This document shows positions 52,666 to 61,015 of a stretch of DNA of 64,000 nt, piece by piece. The DNA lies in assembly GCA_016712445.1 (NCBI GenBank), contig JADJRB010000002.1, forward strand, positions 434,001-498,000. The letters run 5' to 3'. The notes under the pieces were generated by a model. That model did not search any database. It saw nothing but the letters and a program-made list of their open reading frames with translations, and was not told where the DNA came from. The position numbers and the translations under genes are program-made. This DNA is from Acidobacteriota bacterium. GTDB lineage: Bacteria; Pseudomonadota; Alphaproteobacteria; Caulobacterales; Hyphomonadaceae. Each line of letters starts with the position of its first letter. The first letter of the stretch is position 1.

Positions 52666-54897
52666 GTGCGAAACTGGCTTTCAATCTCGATCCTTTTGCT
52701 AACGCTGTCCGTTGGGGCCTCATGTAGCGGAACGGCGCCCTTGCTGGCGACGACCAGAGACCCAGACGCCAGCGACAGCGCAAACGCTCACGGCCAGATC
52801 GTCCGCACCGTCGATGAGTATGAAGCCGCGGCCAAAAACTTGAAACCAGGTGACCAGATCATCCTTGCCAACGGTGTCTGGCAGAATTTCGACCTTGTGC
52901 TCGAAGCGGTGGGGACCAAACAGGCCCCGATCCGCCTGACGGCCGAAACTCCGGGACAGGTGATCCTCTCAGGTCAGTCGAGCCTGCGGCTGGCCGGCGA
53001 GTATCTGGACGTATCCGGACTGGTCTTTCGGGACGGCTATACACCGCGGGGCGAAGTGGTCAGTTTCCGCCGTGACAGCGATCATCTGGCGCACAACTCC
53101 CGCGTCAGCCAAACCGTCATTGAAGACTACAGCAACCCGGATCGGAGGCAGGTTGATCTCTGGGTGGCCCTCTATGGCAAGAACAACGTGTTTGAACACA
53201 ACCACCTTTCCGGCAAACGAAACGCTGGCCCCACGCTCGCCGTGCGCCTGGATAGCGAAGCGAGCCACAATAACGGTCATCTGATCCGCTACAATTACTT
53301 TGGCCCGCGTCCGGTATTTGGTTCGAACGGTGGCGAGACCCTGCGTATCGGCACAAGCCCCTATTCATTGAGTCGCTCCGGTACCCTCGTAGAACACAAC
53401 TATTTTGACCGATGCAGCGGCGAAGTCGAAATCATCTCGAACAAGTCGGGCGGGAATATCTTCCGGAACAATACGTTCTTTGAGTCGCAAGGCACACTCA
53501 CCCTCCGCCATGGCAGCGATGCACTGGTCGAGAATAACCTGTTTGACGGGAACGGCGCACCGTTCACCGGGGGTGTACGGATCATCAATCCGCGCCAGAC
53601 CATTCGGAACAATTACTTCCGGCAACTGACTGGCACCCGCTTTTCGGCCGCGCTGGTCGTGATGAACGGGATCTATGATTCGCCGATCAATCGCTACCAT
53701 CAGGTCGATGGTGCCGTCATCGAAGATAACATCTTTGAAAACGTCACCCGCATTGAGCTTGGCGAGGGCGCCGACGCCGAACGCACGGCCCCGCCCATCA
53801 ATTCAGTATTCCGCAACAATACCGTCACCGGCAAGGTGAGCGAGCCTATATTAAGAGTCCAGTCGGCGATGGACGGTGTCGAGTTCACAAATAACACATC
53901 AACAGCACCGGTACCCGCGGAGATCGCGCACGGATTTTCAATAGCTGTCGATGGATCGGTAGAAGTTGACGCGAAACGCATGGACCCCAAAGCCTATGGC
54001 GTCTCGCGCGAGATAACTGGCGTTTCCTGGTATCCAAAAGCGGACGTTGAATTGCCGTTTACCGGAGGACGAGACATCGCAGTCGCCCCGGGGACGGGAA
54101 CACTCGCCGTCGCAATAGCCACGGCTGCGCCCGGCGATACTCTGGTGCTGGCGCCGGGCAATTACACCGAACCGACTCTGATCGAAATCACTACTCCGCT
54201 CACGATCCGCGCCGCCGACAGGACACAGCCCCCTGCCCTAACCTTCGAGCGTGCGAACCTCTTTGCCCTATCGGGCAATGGCGCACTTCGACTGGAAGGG
54301 TTGTCCGTATCCGGATTGAAGGCGCCGGATTCGACTGGTAACAGCTTCATCACGACCTCCGCGCGAGTCTCCAGCCGCAATCACATCGTCGAAATGCTGG
54401 ACATGCGGTTCGAGGATTTTGCCGTGAACCGGAGTTTTTCCGTCCTCAAGGCAGACAAGGGAACTTTCTTCGACCGGATCAGCATCGCAAGTTCGCACTT
54501 TCGCAACGTATCCGGCACGATCCTCAAGCTCGACGCGGAAACCGATAACTTCGGAATCTACAGCGCGGATGTCGTGGACATTTCGGACAGCGTGTTTGAT
54601 CAGGTGACCGAGCCTGTCGTGAGCATCTACCGGGGCGGGACAGATGAGAGCACGTTCGGCCCGACCGTCCGCGTTCACTCCTCCTCTTTCAAGGCGGTCG
54701 GGGCGGGTAAGGCTCCGATACTCAGATTGCACGGAGTGCAGAATCTGGAGCTGTCGGCAAACTCAACCGATTCCGTCCTCGGCGCAGAACTCGTAATCAC
54801 GACGGGAACGCCCGTCGTCACCGTCAACGACAACGTCAACATTGGTGTGCCGAAAGGTGCATTCCTGAAAACTATTGACTTGAGGAAGGGCCAATGA
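52666..54897 (+). CDS. PL6 family alginate lyase lipoprotein
   Basis: Beta-elimination of alginate (PL6 also holds chondroitinase B). It has 743 residues from GTG 52666, with a lipoprotein signal (LSVGASCSG, Cys 20), so it is probably anchored at the outer or periplasmic membrane. The N-terminal right-handed beta helix has the catalytic region GEVEIISNKSGGN near residue 250 (two calcium Glu and the Brønsted Lys) and TLTLRHGSDALVENN near residue 278 (Arg). A second beta-helix domain (about 455-743) gives the long two-domain architecture. First gene of the lyase operon. Confidence 0.9.
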   Translation: MRNWLSISILLLTLSVGASCSGTAPLLATTRDPDASDSANAHGQIVRTVDEYEAAAKNLKPGDQIILANGVWQNFDLVLEAVGTKQAPIRLTAETPGQVILSGQSSLRLAGEYLDVSGLVFRDGYTPRGEVVSFRRDSDHLAHNSRVSQTVIEDYSNPDRRQVDLWVALYGKNNVFEHNHLSGKRNAGPTLAVRLDSEASHNNGHLIRYNYFGPRPVFGSNGGETLRIGTSPYSLSRSGTLVEHNYFDRCSGEVEIISNKSGGNIFRNNTFFESQGTLTLRHGSDALVENNLFDGNGAPFTGGVRIINPRQTIRNNYFRQLTGTRFSAALVVMNGIYDSPINRYHQVDGAVIEDNIFENVTRIELGEGADAERTAPPINSVFRNNTVTGKVSEPILRVQSAMDGVEFTNNTSTAPVPAEIAHGFSIAVDGSVEVDAKRMDPKAYGVSREITGVSWYPKADVELPFTGGRDIAVAPGTGTLAVAIATAAPGDTLVLAPGNYTEPTLIEITTPLTIRAADRTQPPALTFERANLFALSGNGALRLEGLSVSGLKAPDSTGNSFITTSARVSSRNHIVEMLDMRFEDFAVNRSFSVLKADKGTFFDRISIASSHFRNVSGTILKLDAETDNFGIYSADVVDISDSVFDQVTEPVVSIYRGGTDESTFGPTVRVHSSSFKAVGAGKAPILRLHGVQNLELSANSTDSVLGAELVITTGTPVVTVNDNVNIGVPKGAFLKTIDLRKGQ

Positions 54898-57056
54898 AGC
54901 ACGCCCTCCTCCCCATCGCCTGCTGTGGCATGCTAGGCCTTCTTGCGGCTTGCGGTACGGGTCCGGCGGTCATTATTCCAACCGGCACTGTTGCACTGAG
55001 TGTCGATCACGAAACCCTGTTTGAAGTTTCGACGGCGAAGATCCGAAACCAAATCGATGCGCGCATCGCCGATGGCGTGGATGTGCCGCTGCCGGCCGAT
55101 GCTGGCGGAGGATACACGCATGAGCAACACAAGCAGAACGGCAAGACGATCTATGAAGCCGGCATGCTTTACAGCCTGACCGGTGAAGCGCGGTACCGGG
55201 ATTTTGCGGCGTCGATATTGTTGGACTATGCAGCGCTCTACCCGGATCTGGGACTGCATCCCAAACAAAAAGAACAAACGCCTGGACGGCTGTTCTGGCA
55301 AAGCCTGAACGAATCCGTCTGGCTGGTCTATGCAATTCAGGGCTACGAAGCCATCAAACCCGACCTTGAACCAGGTGTGCAGGCGATAATAGAAGACAGT
55401 GTCTTCCGGCCAATGGCGGAGTTTCTTTCAGAAGGGCAGCCTGAGACGTTCGACAAGATCCACAATCACGGAACCTGGGCGGTTGCTGCGGTCGGCATGA
55501 CGGGTTTCGTGTTGGGCGAGGACAGATGGGTCAAGCAGGCACTTCTTGGCCTCGATCAATCGGGCAACGCCGGATTTCTGCGCCAATTGGACGAGCTGTT
55601 TTCGCCTGACGGTTATTATGCAGAAGGACCCTATTATCAGCGATTTGCGCTGATGCCCTTTGTGCTGTTCGCGGACGCGGTGGAGAAAAACGATCCGGAC
55701 AGGAACATTTTCGACTATCGGGACGGAATACTACTCAAGGCAGTCTACGCCACGATTCAGCAAAGCTATGCCGGGCGCTTTTTTCCGATCAACGACTCCA
55801 TTCGGGAGAAAGGCCTCAATACGATTGAGCTGAAATATGCCATAGCGATGGCCTATAAACTGACAGGTGATACGTCGCTGCTCGATGTCGTGGGCCTGCA
55901 GGACGGTGTGGTGCCTACGCCTGAAGGAAAAAAGCTGGCCCGCGATCTCTCGGCGGGAATGGCGACACCGTTTAAATTCAAATCGATCCTGCTTCGTGAC
56001 GGACCGGCGGGGAACCAGGGCGCGTTGGCCGTCCTGCGTTCCGGCGAAGCAAAGGACGCAGCAGCAGTGGTCTTCAAGCCTACTTCACAGGGCTTGGGTC
56101 ATGGTCATTTCGACCGTCTCGGCCTTCTCTATTACGACGACGGGCACGAAATCGTGGCTGACTACGGCGCGGCCAGGTTTCTGAATGTCGAGCCCAAGTT
56201 TGGCGGCCATTACCTCCCCGAGAACGAGACATGGGCCAAGCAATCCATTGCCCACAACGTTTTGGTAGTTGACCAGAAAAGCCAGTTTGGAGGCGACTGG
56301 ACTGTCGCACAGGAGTTCGCGCCCCGGCTGCTGGCATTTGACGCTGGTGATGAAATCCAGTTCACCGCCGCTGAGCTCGACACGGCATATGACGGGGTAT
56401 CGCTTCAACGGCTGGTCGCAATGGTCCCCCGACCCGGCAGCGGTCGTTATATCATCGATGTCATGCGGGCGCGCAGCGACAATCTCCACCGTTATGATCT
56501 GCCGGTTCACTTCAAGGGACAGCTGATCGAAACCAATTTCGAGCTGGTCCACTCCCCTACGCAATTGTTGCCGTTCGGCGCAGATAATGGCTACCAGCAC
56601 CTCTGGCAGCGCGCCGTGTCTCAACCCATCGACGCCGTCACCGATATGTCCTGGCTCGTTGAAGATCAGTTCTACACGTTGACCTTCGCTGCCAGCGCAC
56701 CGGTGACCGCCTTCCTGACCCAGCTTGGCGCCAACGATCCCTACGACAATCTTCGCCGTGAACAGGCGCTTGTACTGCGTGTTGACGCGCCTGATGCAGA
56801 CTTCGTCTCGGTCTACGAACGCCATGGCCGCTATGACAACGATGAAGAGGTCACAGTCTTCTCGGGCAGATCAGTCGCCAGCATTGCACAAAGCGCCGAA
56901 GGCGATGTGGTGATCTACACGATCACTGCGACTAACGGTCGGCAGACCACGATCATCTGGGCCGATGATCCATCGCAAGAAACCGAGCATTCGATGTTGC
57001 TGCACGGCGAGACAATCAATTGGACCGGACCCGTAACAATCCGGCAGTCCGAGTAA
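54894..57056 (+). CDS. PL17 family oligoalginate lyase lipoprotein
   Basis: Exolytic cleavage of alginate oligomers to unsaturated uronate monomers. It has 720 residues; the signal LLAACGTG lipidates Cys 20. The N-terminal (alpha/alpha) toroid holds FDKIHNHGTWAVAAVGM near residue 188 (Asn-His) and SPDGYYAEGPYYQRFALMP near residue 238 (Tyr); the heparinase II/III-like beta-sheet domain begins with GLGHGHFDRLGLLYYDDG near residue 400 (His). These match the N-H-Y-H catalytic set of Alg17c. Its ATG overlaps the PL6 stop. Confidence 0.92.
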   Translation: MKHALLPIACCGMLGLLAACGTGPAVIIPTGTVALSVDHETLFEVSTAKIRNQIDARIADGVDVPLPADAGGGYTHEQHKQNGKTIYEAGMLYSLTGEARYRDFAASILLDYAALYPDLGLHPKQKEQTPGRLFWQSLNESVWLVYAIQGYEAIKPDLEPGVQAIIEDSVFRPMAEFLSEGQPETFDKIHNHGTWAVAAVGMTGFVLGEDRWVKQALLGLDQSGNAGFLRQLDELFSPDGYYAEGPYYQRFALMPFVLFADAVEKNDPDRNIFDYRDGILLKAVYATIQQSYAGRFFPINDSIREKGLNTIELKYAIAMAYKLTGDTSLLDVVGLQDGVVPTPEGKKLARDLSAGMATPFKFKSILLRDGPAGNQGALAVLRSGEAKDAAAVVFKPTSQGLGHGHFDRLGLLYYDDGHEIVADYGAARFLNVEPKFGGHYLPENETWAKQSIAHNVLVVDQKSQFGGDWTVAQEFAPRLLAFDAGDEIQFTAAELDTAYDGVSLQRLVAMVPRPGSGRYIIDVMRARSDNLHRYDLPVHFKGQLIETNFELVHSPTQLLPFGADNGYQHLWQRAVSQPIDAVTDMSWLVEDQFYTLTFAASAPVTAFLTQLGANDPYDNLRREQALVLRVDAPDADFVSVYERHGRYDNDEEVTVFSGRSVASIAQSAEGDVVIYTITATNGRQTTIIWADDPSQETEHSMLLHGETINWTGPVTIRQSE

Positions 57057-57088
57057 TCTGCCGCAGGCGGCAAAAGGGAGAAATCGAA

Positions 57089-57448
57089 ATGTCGAAAATG
57101 CTGGTCCGTTCAGAGTTGTTCATGAATAGCCCGCGTGAAGGCGCAGTGCCCGTCGGCCCAGGAATTCACCGCAAATTGTTGGGGTATGACACTAACCTCA
57201 TGCTGGTGAAGGTATGGTTTGACAAAGGCGCTGTCGCAGGCGTCCATGCCCACCCGCACACCCAGACTGCGTATGTCGCGGAAGGCAAGTTCGAAGTCTA
57301 TGTCGACGGCAGGACCGAAGTGCTCGAAGCGGGCGGATGCTTCTTCGTCCCATCCGGCGCAGATCATGGCGCAGTTTGCCTGGAAGCTGGCATCCTTCTC
57401 GACATTTTCAGCCCCGCGCGGATGGACTTCCTTGGCGAGGAGAACTGA
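57089..57448 (+). CDS. kdgF: KdgF-like cupin
   Basis: Small cupin that opens 4,5-unsaturated uronate to the linear keto-acid (DEH) in pectin and alginate pathways. It has 119 residues from ATG 57089 (AAAGGGAG upstream). Metal motif: GVHAHPHTQTAYVAEGKFEV near residue 52 (HxH, Glu) and PSGADHGAVC near residue 90 (His). Between PL17 and the MFS gene, three bases before the latter. Confidence 0.88.
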   Translation: MSKMLVRSELFMNSPREGAVPVGPGIHRKLLGYDTNLMLVKVWFDKGAVAGVHAHPHTQTAYVAEGKFEVYVDGRTEVLEAGGCFFVPSGADHGAVCLEAGILLDIFSPARMDFLGEEN

Positions 57449-57451
57449 CCG

Positions 57452-58810
57452 ATGCGCATCAAAGGTCTCAGATGGTGGGTCGTCACCCTTGTCGCTCTGG
57501 CAACGGTTATCAACTACATTGATCGCCAAACACTCAGTGTACTGTGGCCAGATATTGCCGCGGAACTTTATCCCGAGAAATCGGCGGCTGAGGTCGATCA
57601 GATCTACGGTTTCATTTCTGTCGTCTTCATTTTCTCCTACGCTTTCGGACAGGCTATCTTCGGCAAGATTTTTGACTGGATCGGGACACGCCTAGGATTC
57701 GCCCTATCAATCGGAATGTGGTCCATCGCAACCATCCTGCACGCTTTCGCACGCGGCGTTATTTCGTTCAGCCTTTTTCGAGCCATTCTCGGTGTGTCCG
57801 AAGCCGGCAACTGGCCGGGGGCAGCGAAGGCCAATGCCGAGTGGTTTCCGACAAAGGAACGTGCATTGGCGCAGGGTATTTTCAATTCAGGCGCCGCCAT
57901 TGGTGGTCTTGTCTCGATTCCGATCATCGGCATTCTGTCCATTCATTTCAGCTGGCACGTCATTTTCATAATTGTCGGCACGCTTGGCTTTATATGGCTC
58001 ATTCCCTGGTGGGTGCTGGTGAAGTCACCGCCCAAGACCCACCCCTGGCTTGGCGAGAGCGAACGCGAATACATCCTGAAGGGACAGCTGAACCAGGATA
58101 TCGACGGCGACGGCAACCCGGATGATGGATATGCGCCGGCAACCGCAGAACTTCTCAGCCGGAAGCAGAGCTGGGGCGTGATCATTTCGACAGCAGCCAT
58201 CGACCCAATCTGGTGGCTCTTCATCGTCTGGATTCCGCTCTACCTTAACCGGGTCTACGATATGGAGGTCAAGGAACTCGCGCTCTATGCTTGGGTGCCA
58301 TACTTCGGTGCCATGCTGGGCGCATGGTTCGGTGGCCTGCTGGCGCAAAACCGGATCAAATCAGGCTGGTCTGTCGATGCCACGCGGAAAATGGTCATCA
58401 CGCTCGGCTGCCTCATCATGCTGCCTTCCCTGCTCTTGCTTGCGGATCCCACGCTTGTAGCTTCTGTCCTGGGCATGTCGGATCCGGCCACGACAACACT
58501 CGCAACGATCGCGGTCATCATCATGGCTACGATCCTGTTTGGCTTTCAGACTGCTATCGGAAACGTGCAGACCCTGCCCAGCGACTTCTATAGCGGGAAA
58601 TCAGTAGGCACACTTTCCGGCTTTGCAGGCATGGCCGCAAAGCTTGGCGCGGCTGGGCTTACCTTTCTCGTTCCCGTGATCACGAAGGGCAACAATTACG
58701 CCCCCGTCTTTATGATCGGCGCCGCTCTCGCGATCCTTGCGCTGTTCGCAGTCTGGGTCCTGTGCGGCCGGATCGAACCGCTAAAGCCGCGTAGCGCGCA
58801 AGCCGGCTGA
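57452..58810 (+). CDS. MFS transporter, hexuronate / DEH-type (ACS family)
   Basis: Inner-membrane carrier, 452 residues, about 12 membrane helices. The N-terminal signature WWVVTLVALATVINYIDRQT and the loop DWIGTRLGFALSIGMW resemble ExuT-like anion:cation symporters, and GVSEAGNWPGAAKANAEWFP is the strong family motif near residue 115. Context suggests uptake of unsaturated uronate or DEH from the periplasm. Confidence 0.88.
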   Translation: MRIKGLRWWVVTLVALATVINYIDRQTLSVLWPDIAAELYPEKSAAEVDQIYGFISVVFIFSYAFGQAIFGKIFDWIGTRLGFALSIGMWSIATILHAFARGVISFSLFRAILGVSEAGNWPGAAKANAEWFPTKERALAQGIFNSGAAIGGLVSIPIIGILSIHFSWHVIFIIVGTLGFIWLIPWWVLVKSPPKTHPWLGESEREYILKGQLNQDIDGDGNPDDGYAPATAELLSRKQSWGVIISTAAIDPIWWLFIVWIPLYLNRVYDMEVKELALYAWVPYFGAMLGAWFGGLLAQNRIKSGWSVDATRKMVITLGCLIMLPSLLLLADPTLVASVLGMSDPATTTLATIAVIIMATILFGFQTAIGNVQTLPSDFYSGKSVGTLSGFAGMAAKLGAAGLTFLVPVITKGNNYAPVFMIGAALAILALFAVWVLCGRIEPLKPRSAQAG

Positions 58811-58845
58811 AACAATCAAGCCATTTGAAATCAGGAGTTTTAAAC

Positions 58846-59727
58846 ATGTCAAAACCTGTCATCGGGTTCATCGGCCTCGGACTGATGGGCGGCAATATGG
58901 TCGAAAACCTGCAGAAGCGCGGGTTCGAGGTCGTCGTGATGGATCTCAACCAGGACGCTGTCGACGCCGTTCTGGCGAGAGGAAACGCGACACAGGCCAG
59001 CACGCCAAAGGAACTGGCCGAGAAGAGCGATATCGTGGAACTCTGTGTCACCACCTCGGAAGTGGTCGAGAAGCTAGTCTACGGAGAGAACGGCATCATC
59101 GAAGGCATCAGGGCGGGGTCCGTACTGATCGATTTCGGGACGTCAATTCCCACTTCTACGCAGCGGATTGGCGCCGAACTCGCTAAGAAAGGCGTCGGCA
59201 TGATTGATGCCCCTCTCGGCCGCACGCCCGCTCACGCCAAGGATGGCCTGCTCAACATTATGGCTGGCGGCGACAAGGCGACGTTCGAGAAGTACGAGCC
59301 TGTTCTCAAGGAACAGGGTGAGAATGTCTTCTACCTTGGCCGGCTGGGTGCTGGCCACACCACCAAACTGATCAACAACTTCATGGGCATGACCACCGTC
59401 TGCGCCATGTCCCAGGCGTTCGCTACAGCGGAACTTGCCGGCGTCGACCGTGCACAACTCTTCGAAATCATGTCAGCTGGCCCTTCGAATTCGCCGTTCA
59501 TGAAGTTCTGCAAGAACTATGCGGTCGATGGCGTGAGCGATCTCGGCTTTTCCATCAACAACGCCAACAAGGACTTACGGTACTTCAACAAGATGATCGC
59601 AGACCTCGGATCACGCTCGCCAATTGCTGAAGGAACTTCACACGCTCTCGACTCTGCAGTGGCGCAGGGATTCGGCCCAAAAAACGTGCCGGAAATTTTC
59701 GACTACTACGTTGCTCTAAAGAGGTAA
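58846..59727 (+). CDS. NAD(P)-dependent beta-hydroxyacid dehydrogenase, probable DEH reductase
   Basis: 293 residues from ATG 58846 (CAGGAG ten bases upstream), similar to 3-hydroxyisobutyrate dehydrogenases. Rossmann motif IGFIGLGLMGGNMVENL (5-21), substrate motif MIDAPLGRTPAHAKDG near residue 121, and the catalytic Lys in GHTTKLINNFMG near residue 172. In alginate loci this family reduces DEH to 2-keto-3-deoxygluconate (DehR type); the cofactor preference is not evident. Confidence 0.85.
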   Translation: MSKPVIGFIGLGLMGGNMVENLQKRGFEVVVMDLNQDAVDAVLARGNATQASTPKELAEKSDIVELCVTTSEVVEKLVYGENGIIEGIRAGSVLIDFGTSIPTSTQRIGAELAKKGVGMIDAPLGRTPAHAKDGLLNIMAGGDKATFEKYEPVLKEQGENVFYLGRLGAGHTTKLINNFMGMTTVCAMSQAFATAELAGVDRAQLFEIMSAGPSNSPFMKFCKNYAVDGVSDLGFSINNANKDLRYFNKMIADLGSRSPIAEGTSHALDSAVAQGFGPKNVPEIFDYYVALKR

Positions 59728-59810
59728 CCGGCGGGCGAGCGTATTCTCGCAAGTCCGGTAGCCCAAAACTCACCTCAGATTGATCTGGAAGACATGACAG
59801 GAATTTCTCC

Positions 59811-60746
59811 ATGGCACGGGTTACAGTTTTTGGAGAGCCGCTTCTCGAACTTTCGACGGCTCAGGGGGGCCGGTTTGGACCAGCGCGGCTCAGCTTTGCC
59901 GGCGACACTTTGAACACCTCAGTTTATCTCGCCCGGCTAGGCATTGAGGTCGATTACATATCAGCGCTCGGAACTGATCCGTGGTCGGACGCACTGCTTG
60001 AAGCGATGAAGCAAGAAGGTATTGGAACAGGAAATATTCTCCGCCACCCGTCCCGGATGCCAGGCTTATACGCGATCCAGACGGACGAGGCAGGTGAGCG
60101 CAGTTTCACCTACTGGCGCGATCAGTCTGCCGCCCGGGCGTTCTTTGACCTCCCGGGCGCAAACGACTGCTTGCAGTCGGTCATGGACTCCCAGCTCTTC
60201 TTTTTTTCCGGTATCTCCCTTTCTATTCTGGACGCACACGGACGATCTGCCCTGACCCACCTGTCGAAGGAAGCGCGGGCGAAGGGGTTGCCCGTCGCCT
60301 TTGACGGAAATTATCGCCCGCGCGGCTGGGCCTCAGCGCAAGAAGCACGGGCGGCGATGCGGGAAATTGCGCCTGCTCTGGCAATTGTGTTGCCAACCCA
60401 CGAAGACGACGATGCCCTGTTCGGCCCCAACACCCCAGCAGCCCATGCACTGCGCTGGCGCGCTGCCGGCGCCGATCTTGTGGTGGTGAAGCGCGGTCCG
60501 GAAGGCGCGGTCATTTTCGACGGCACGGGGCCGAGCTTCTGTGTACCAGTGCCGGAACCGGTCCAGCCAAGAGACACGACAGGAGCCGGCGACAGTTTCA
60601 ATGCAGGCTTTCTTGCTGCCTACCTCAAAGGATGCCCGCCAGCCGGCGCTGCCCTGCAGGGGCACAAGCTGGCCGGCACGGTGATTCAATACCCGGGCGC
60701 TATAATCCCGAACGACGCAATGCCAGAAACCGCGCAGGCCTCGTGA
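59811..60746 (+). CDS. kdgK: 2-dehydro-3-deoxygluconate kinase (PfkB family)
   Basis: Phosphorylates KDG to KDPG, feeding the Entner-Doudoroff aldolase. It has 311 residues. Substrate-side GGRFGPARLSFAGDTLNTSV near residue 19, PVAFDGNYRPRGW near residue 162 (KDG kinase hallmark), and the PfkB signature DTTGAGDSFNAGFLAAYL near residue 257 with the catalytic Asp. Last gene of the operon; a short hairpin with T6 follows at 60781-60799. Confidence 0.9.
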   Translation: MARVTVFGEPLLELSTAQGGRFGPARLSFAGDTLNTSVYLARLGIEVDYISALGTDPWSDALLEAMKQEGIGTGNILRHPSRMPGLYAIQTDEAGERSFTYWRDQSAARAFFDLPGANDCLQSVMDSQLFFFSGISLSILDAHGRSALTHLSKEARAKGLPVAFDGNYRPRGWASAQEARAAMREIAPALAIVLPTHEDDDALFGPNTPAAHALRWRAAGADLVVVKRGPEGAVIFDGTGPSFCVPVPEPVQPRDTTGAGDSFNAGFLAAYLKGCPPAGAALQGHKLAGTVIQYPGAIIPNDAMPETAQAS

Positions 60747-60775
60747 ACGTCGGTCAAATAGCGTCGCTTTGTACA

Positions 60776-60799
60776 TGCCTATTGGTCAGCCAATTTTTT
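60776..60799 (+). promoter_or_regulatory. Operator-like 11-mer and/or small terminator after kdgK
   Basis: TGCCTATTGGT (60776-60786) repeats candidate operator A. The same bases form ATTGG-TCAG-CCAAT followed by T6 (60781-60799), a weak five-pair intrinsic terminator. Both readings are possible. Confidence 0.45.
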
Positions 60800-60887
60800 G
60801 CCGCGGCTCAATCAACTCTCAAGATTGGCCAGCCGGTTTGACGCAGAGTGATGCAGAATCACCACAACTAAATCGGAATGATCACAG

Positions 60888-60927
60888 TGGTAGGACCAAT
60901 TAGGCAATAAATAAATACCAAAGTGGT
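60888..60927. promoter_or_regulatory. Candidate operator cluster before the TonB-dependent receptor
   Basis: TGGTAGGACCA (60888-60898) is a perfect TGGT-N3-ACCA palindrome, the core used by many FadR-subfamily regulators. It overlaps an inverted TGCCTA(A)TTGGT (60895-60907). ACCAAAGTGGT (60917-60927) abuts TTGACA (60927-60932), so a bound regulator would block this -35 element. Confidence 0.5.
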
Positions 60928-61015
60928 TGACAACACAGTCGATCTCAGACGAAGAGTCGGCAAGCGCTTCACATCAAGATGAAGCCTCGGTCATACCCAT
61001 AGGGAGGGAATTGAA

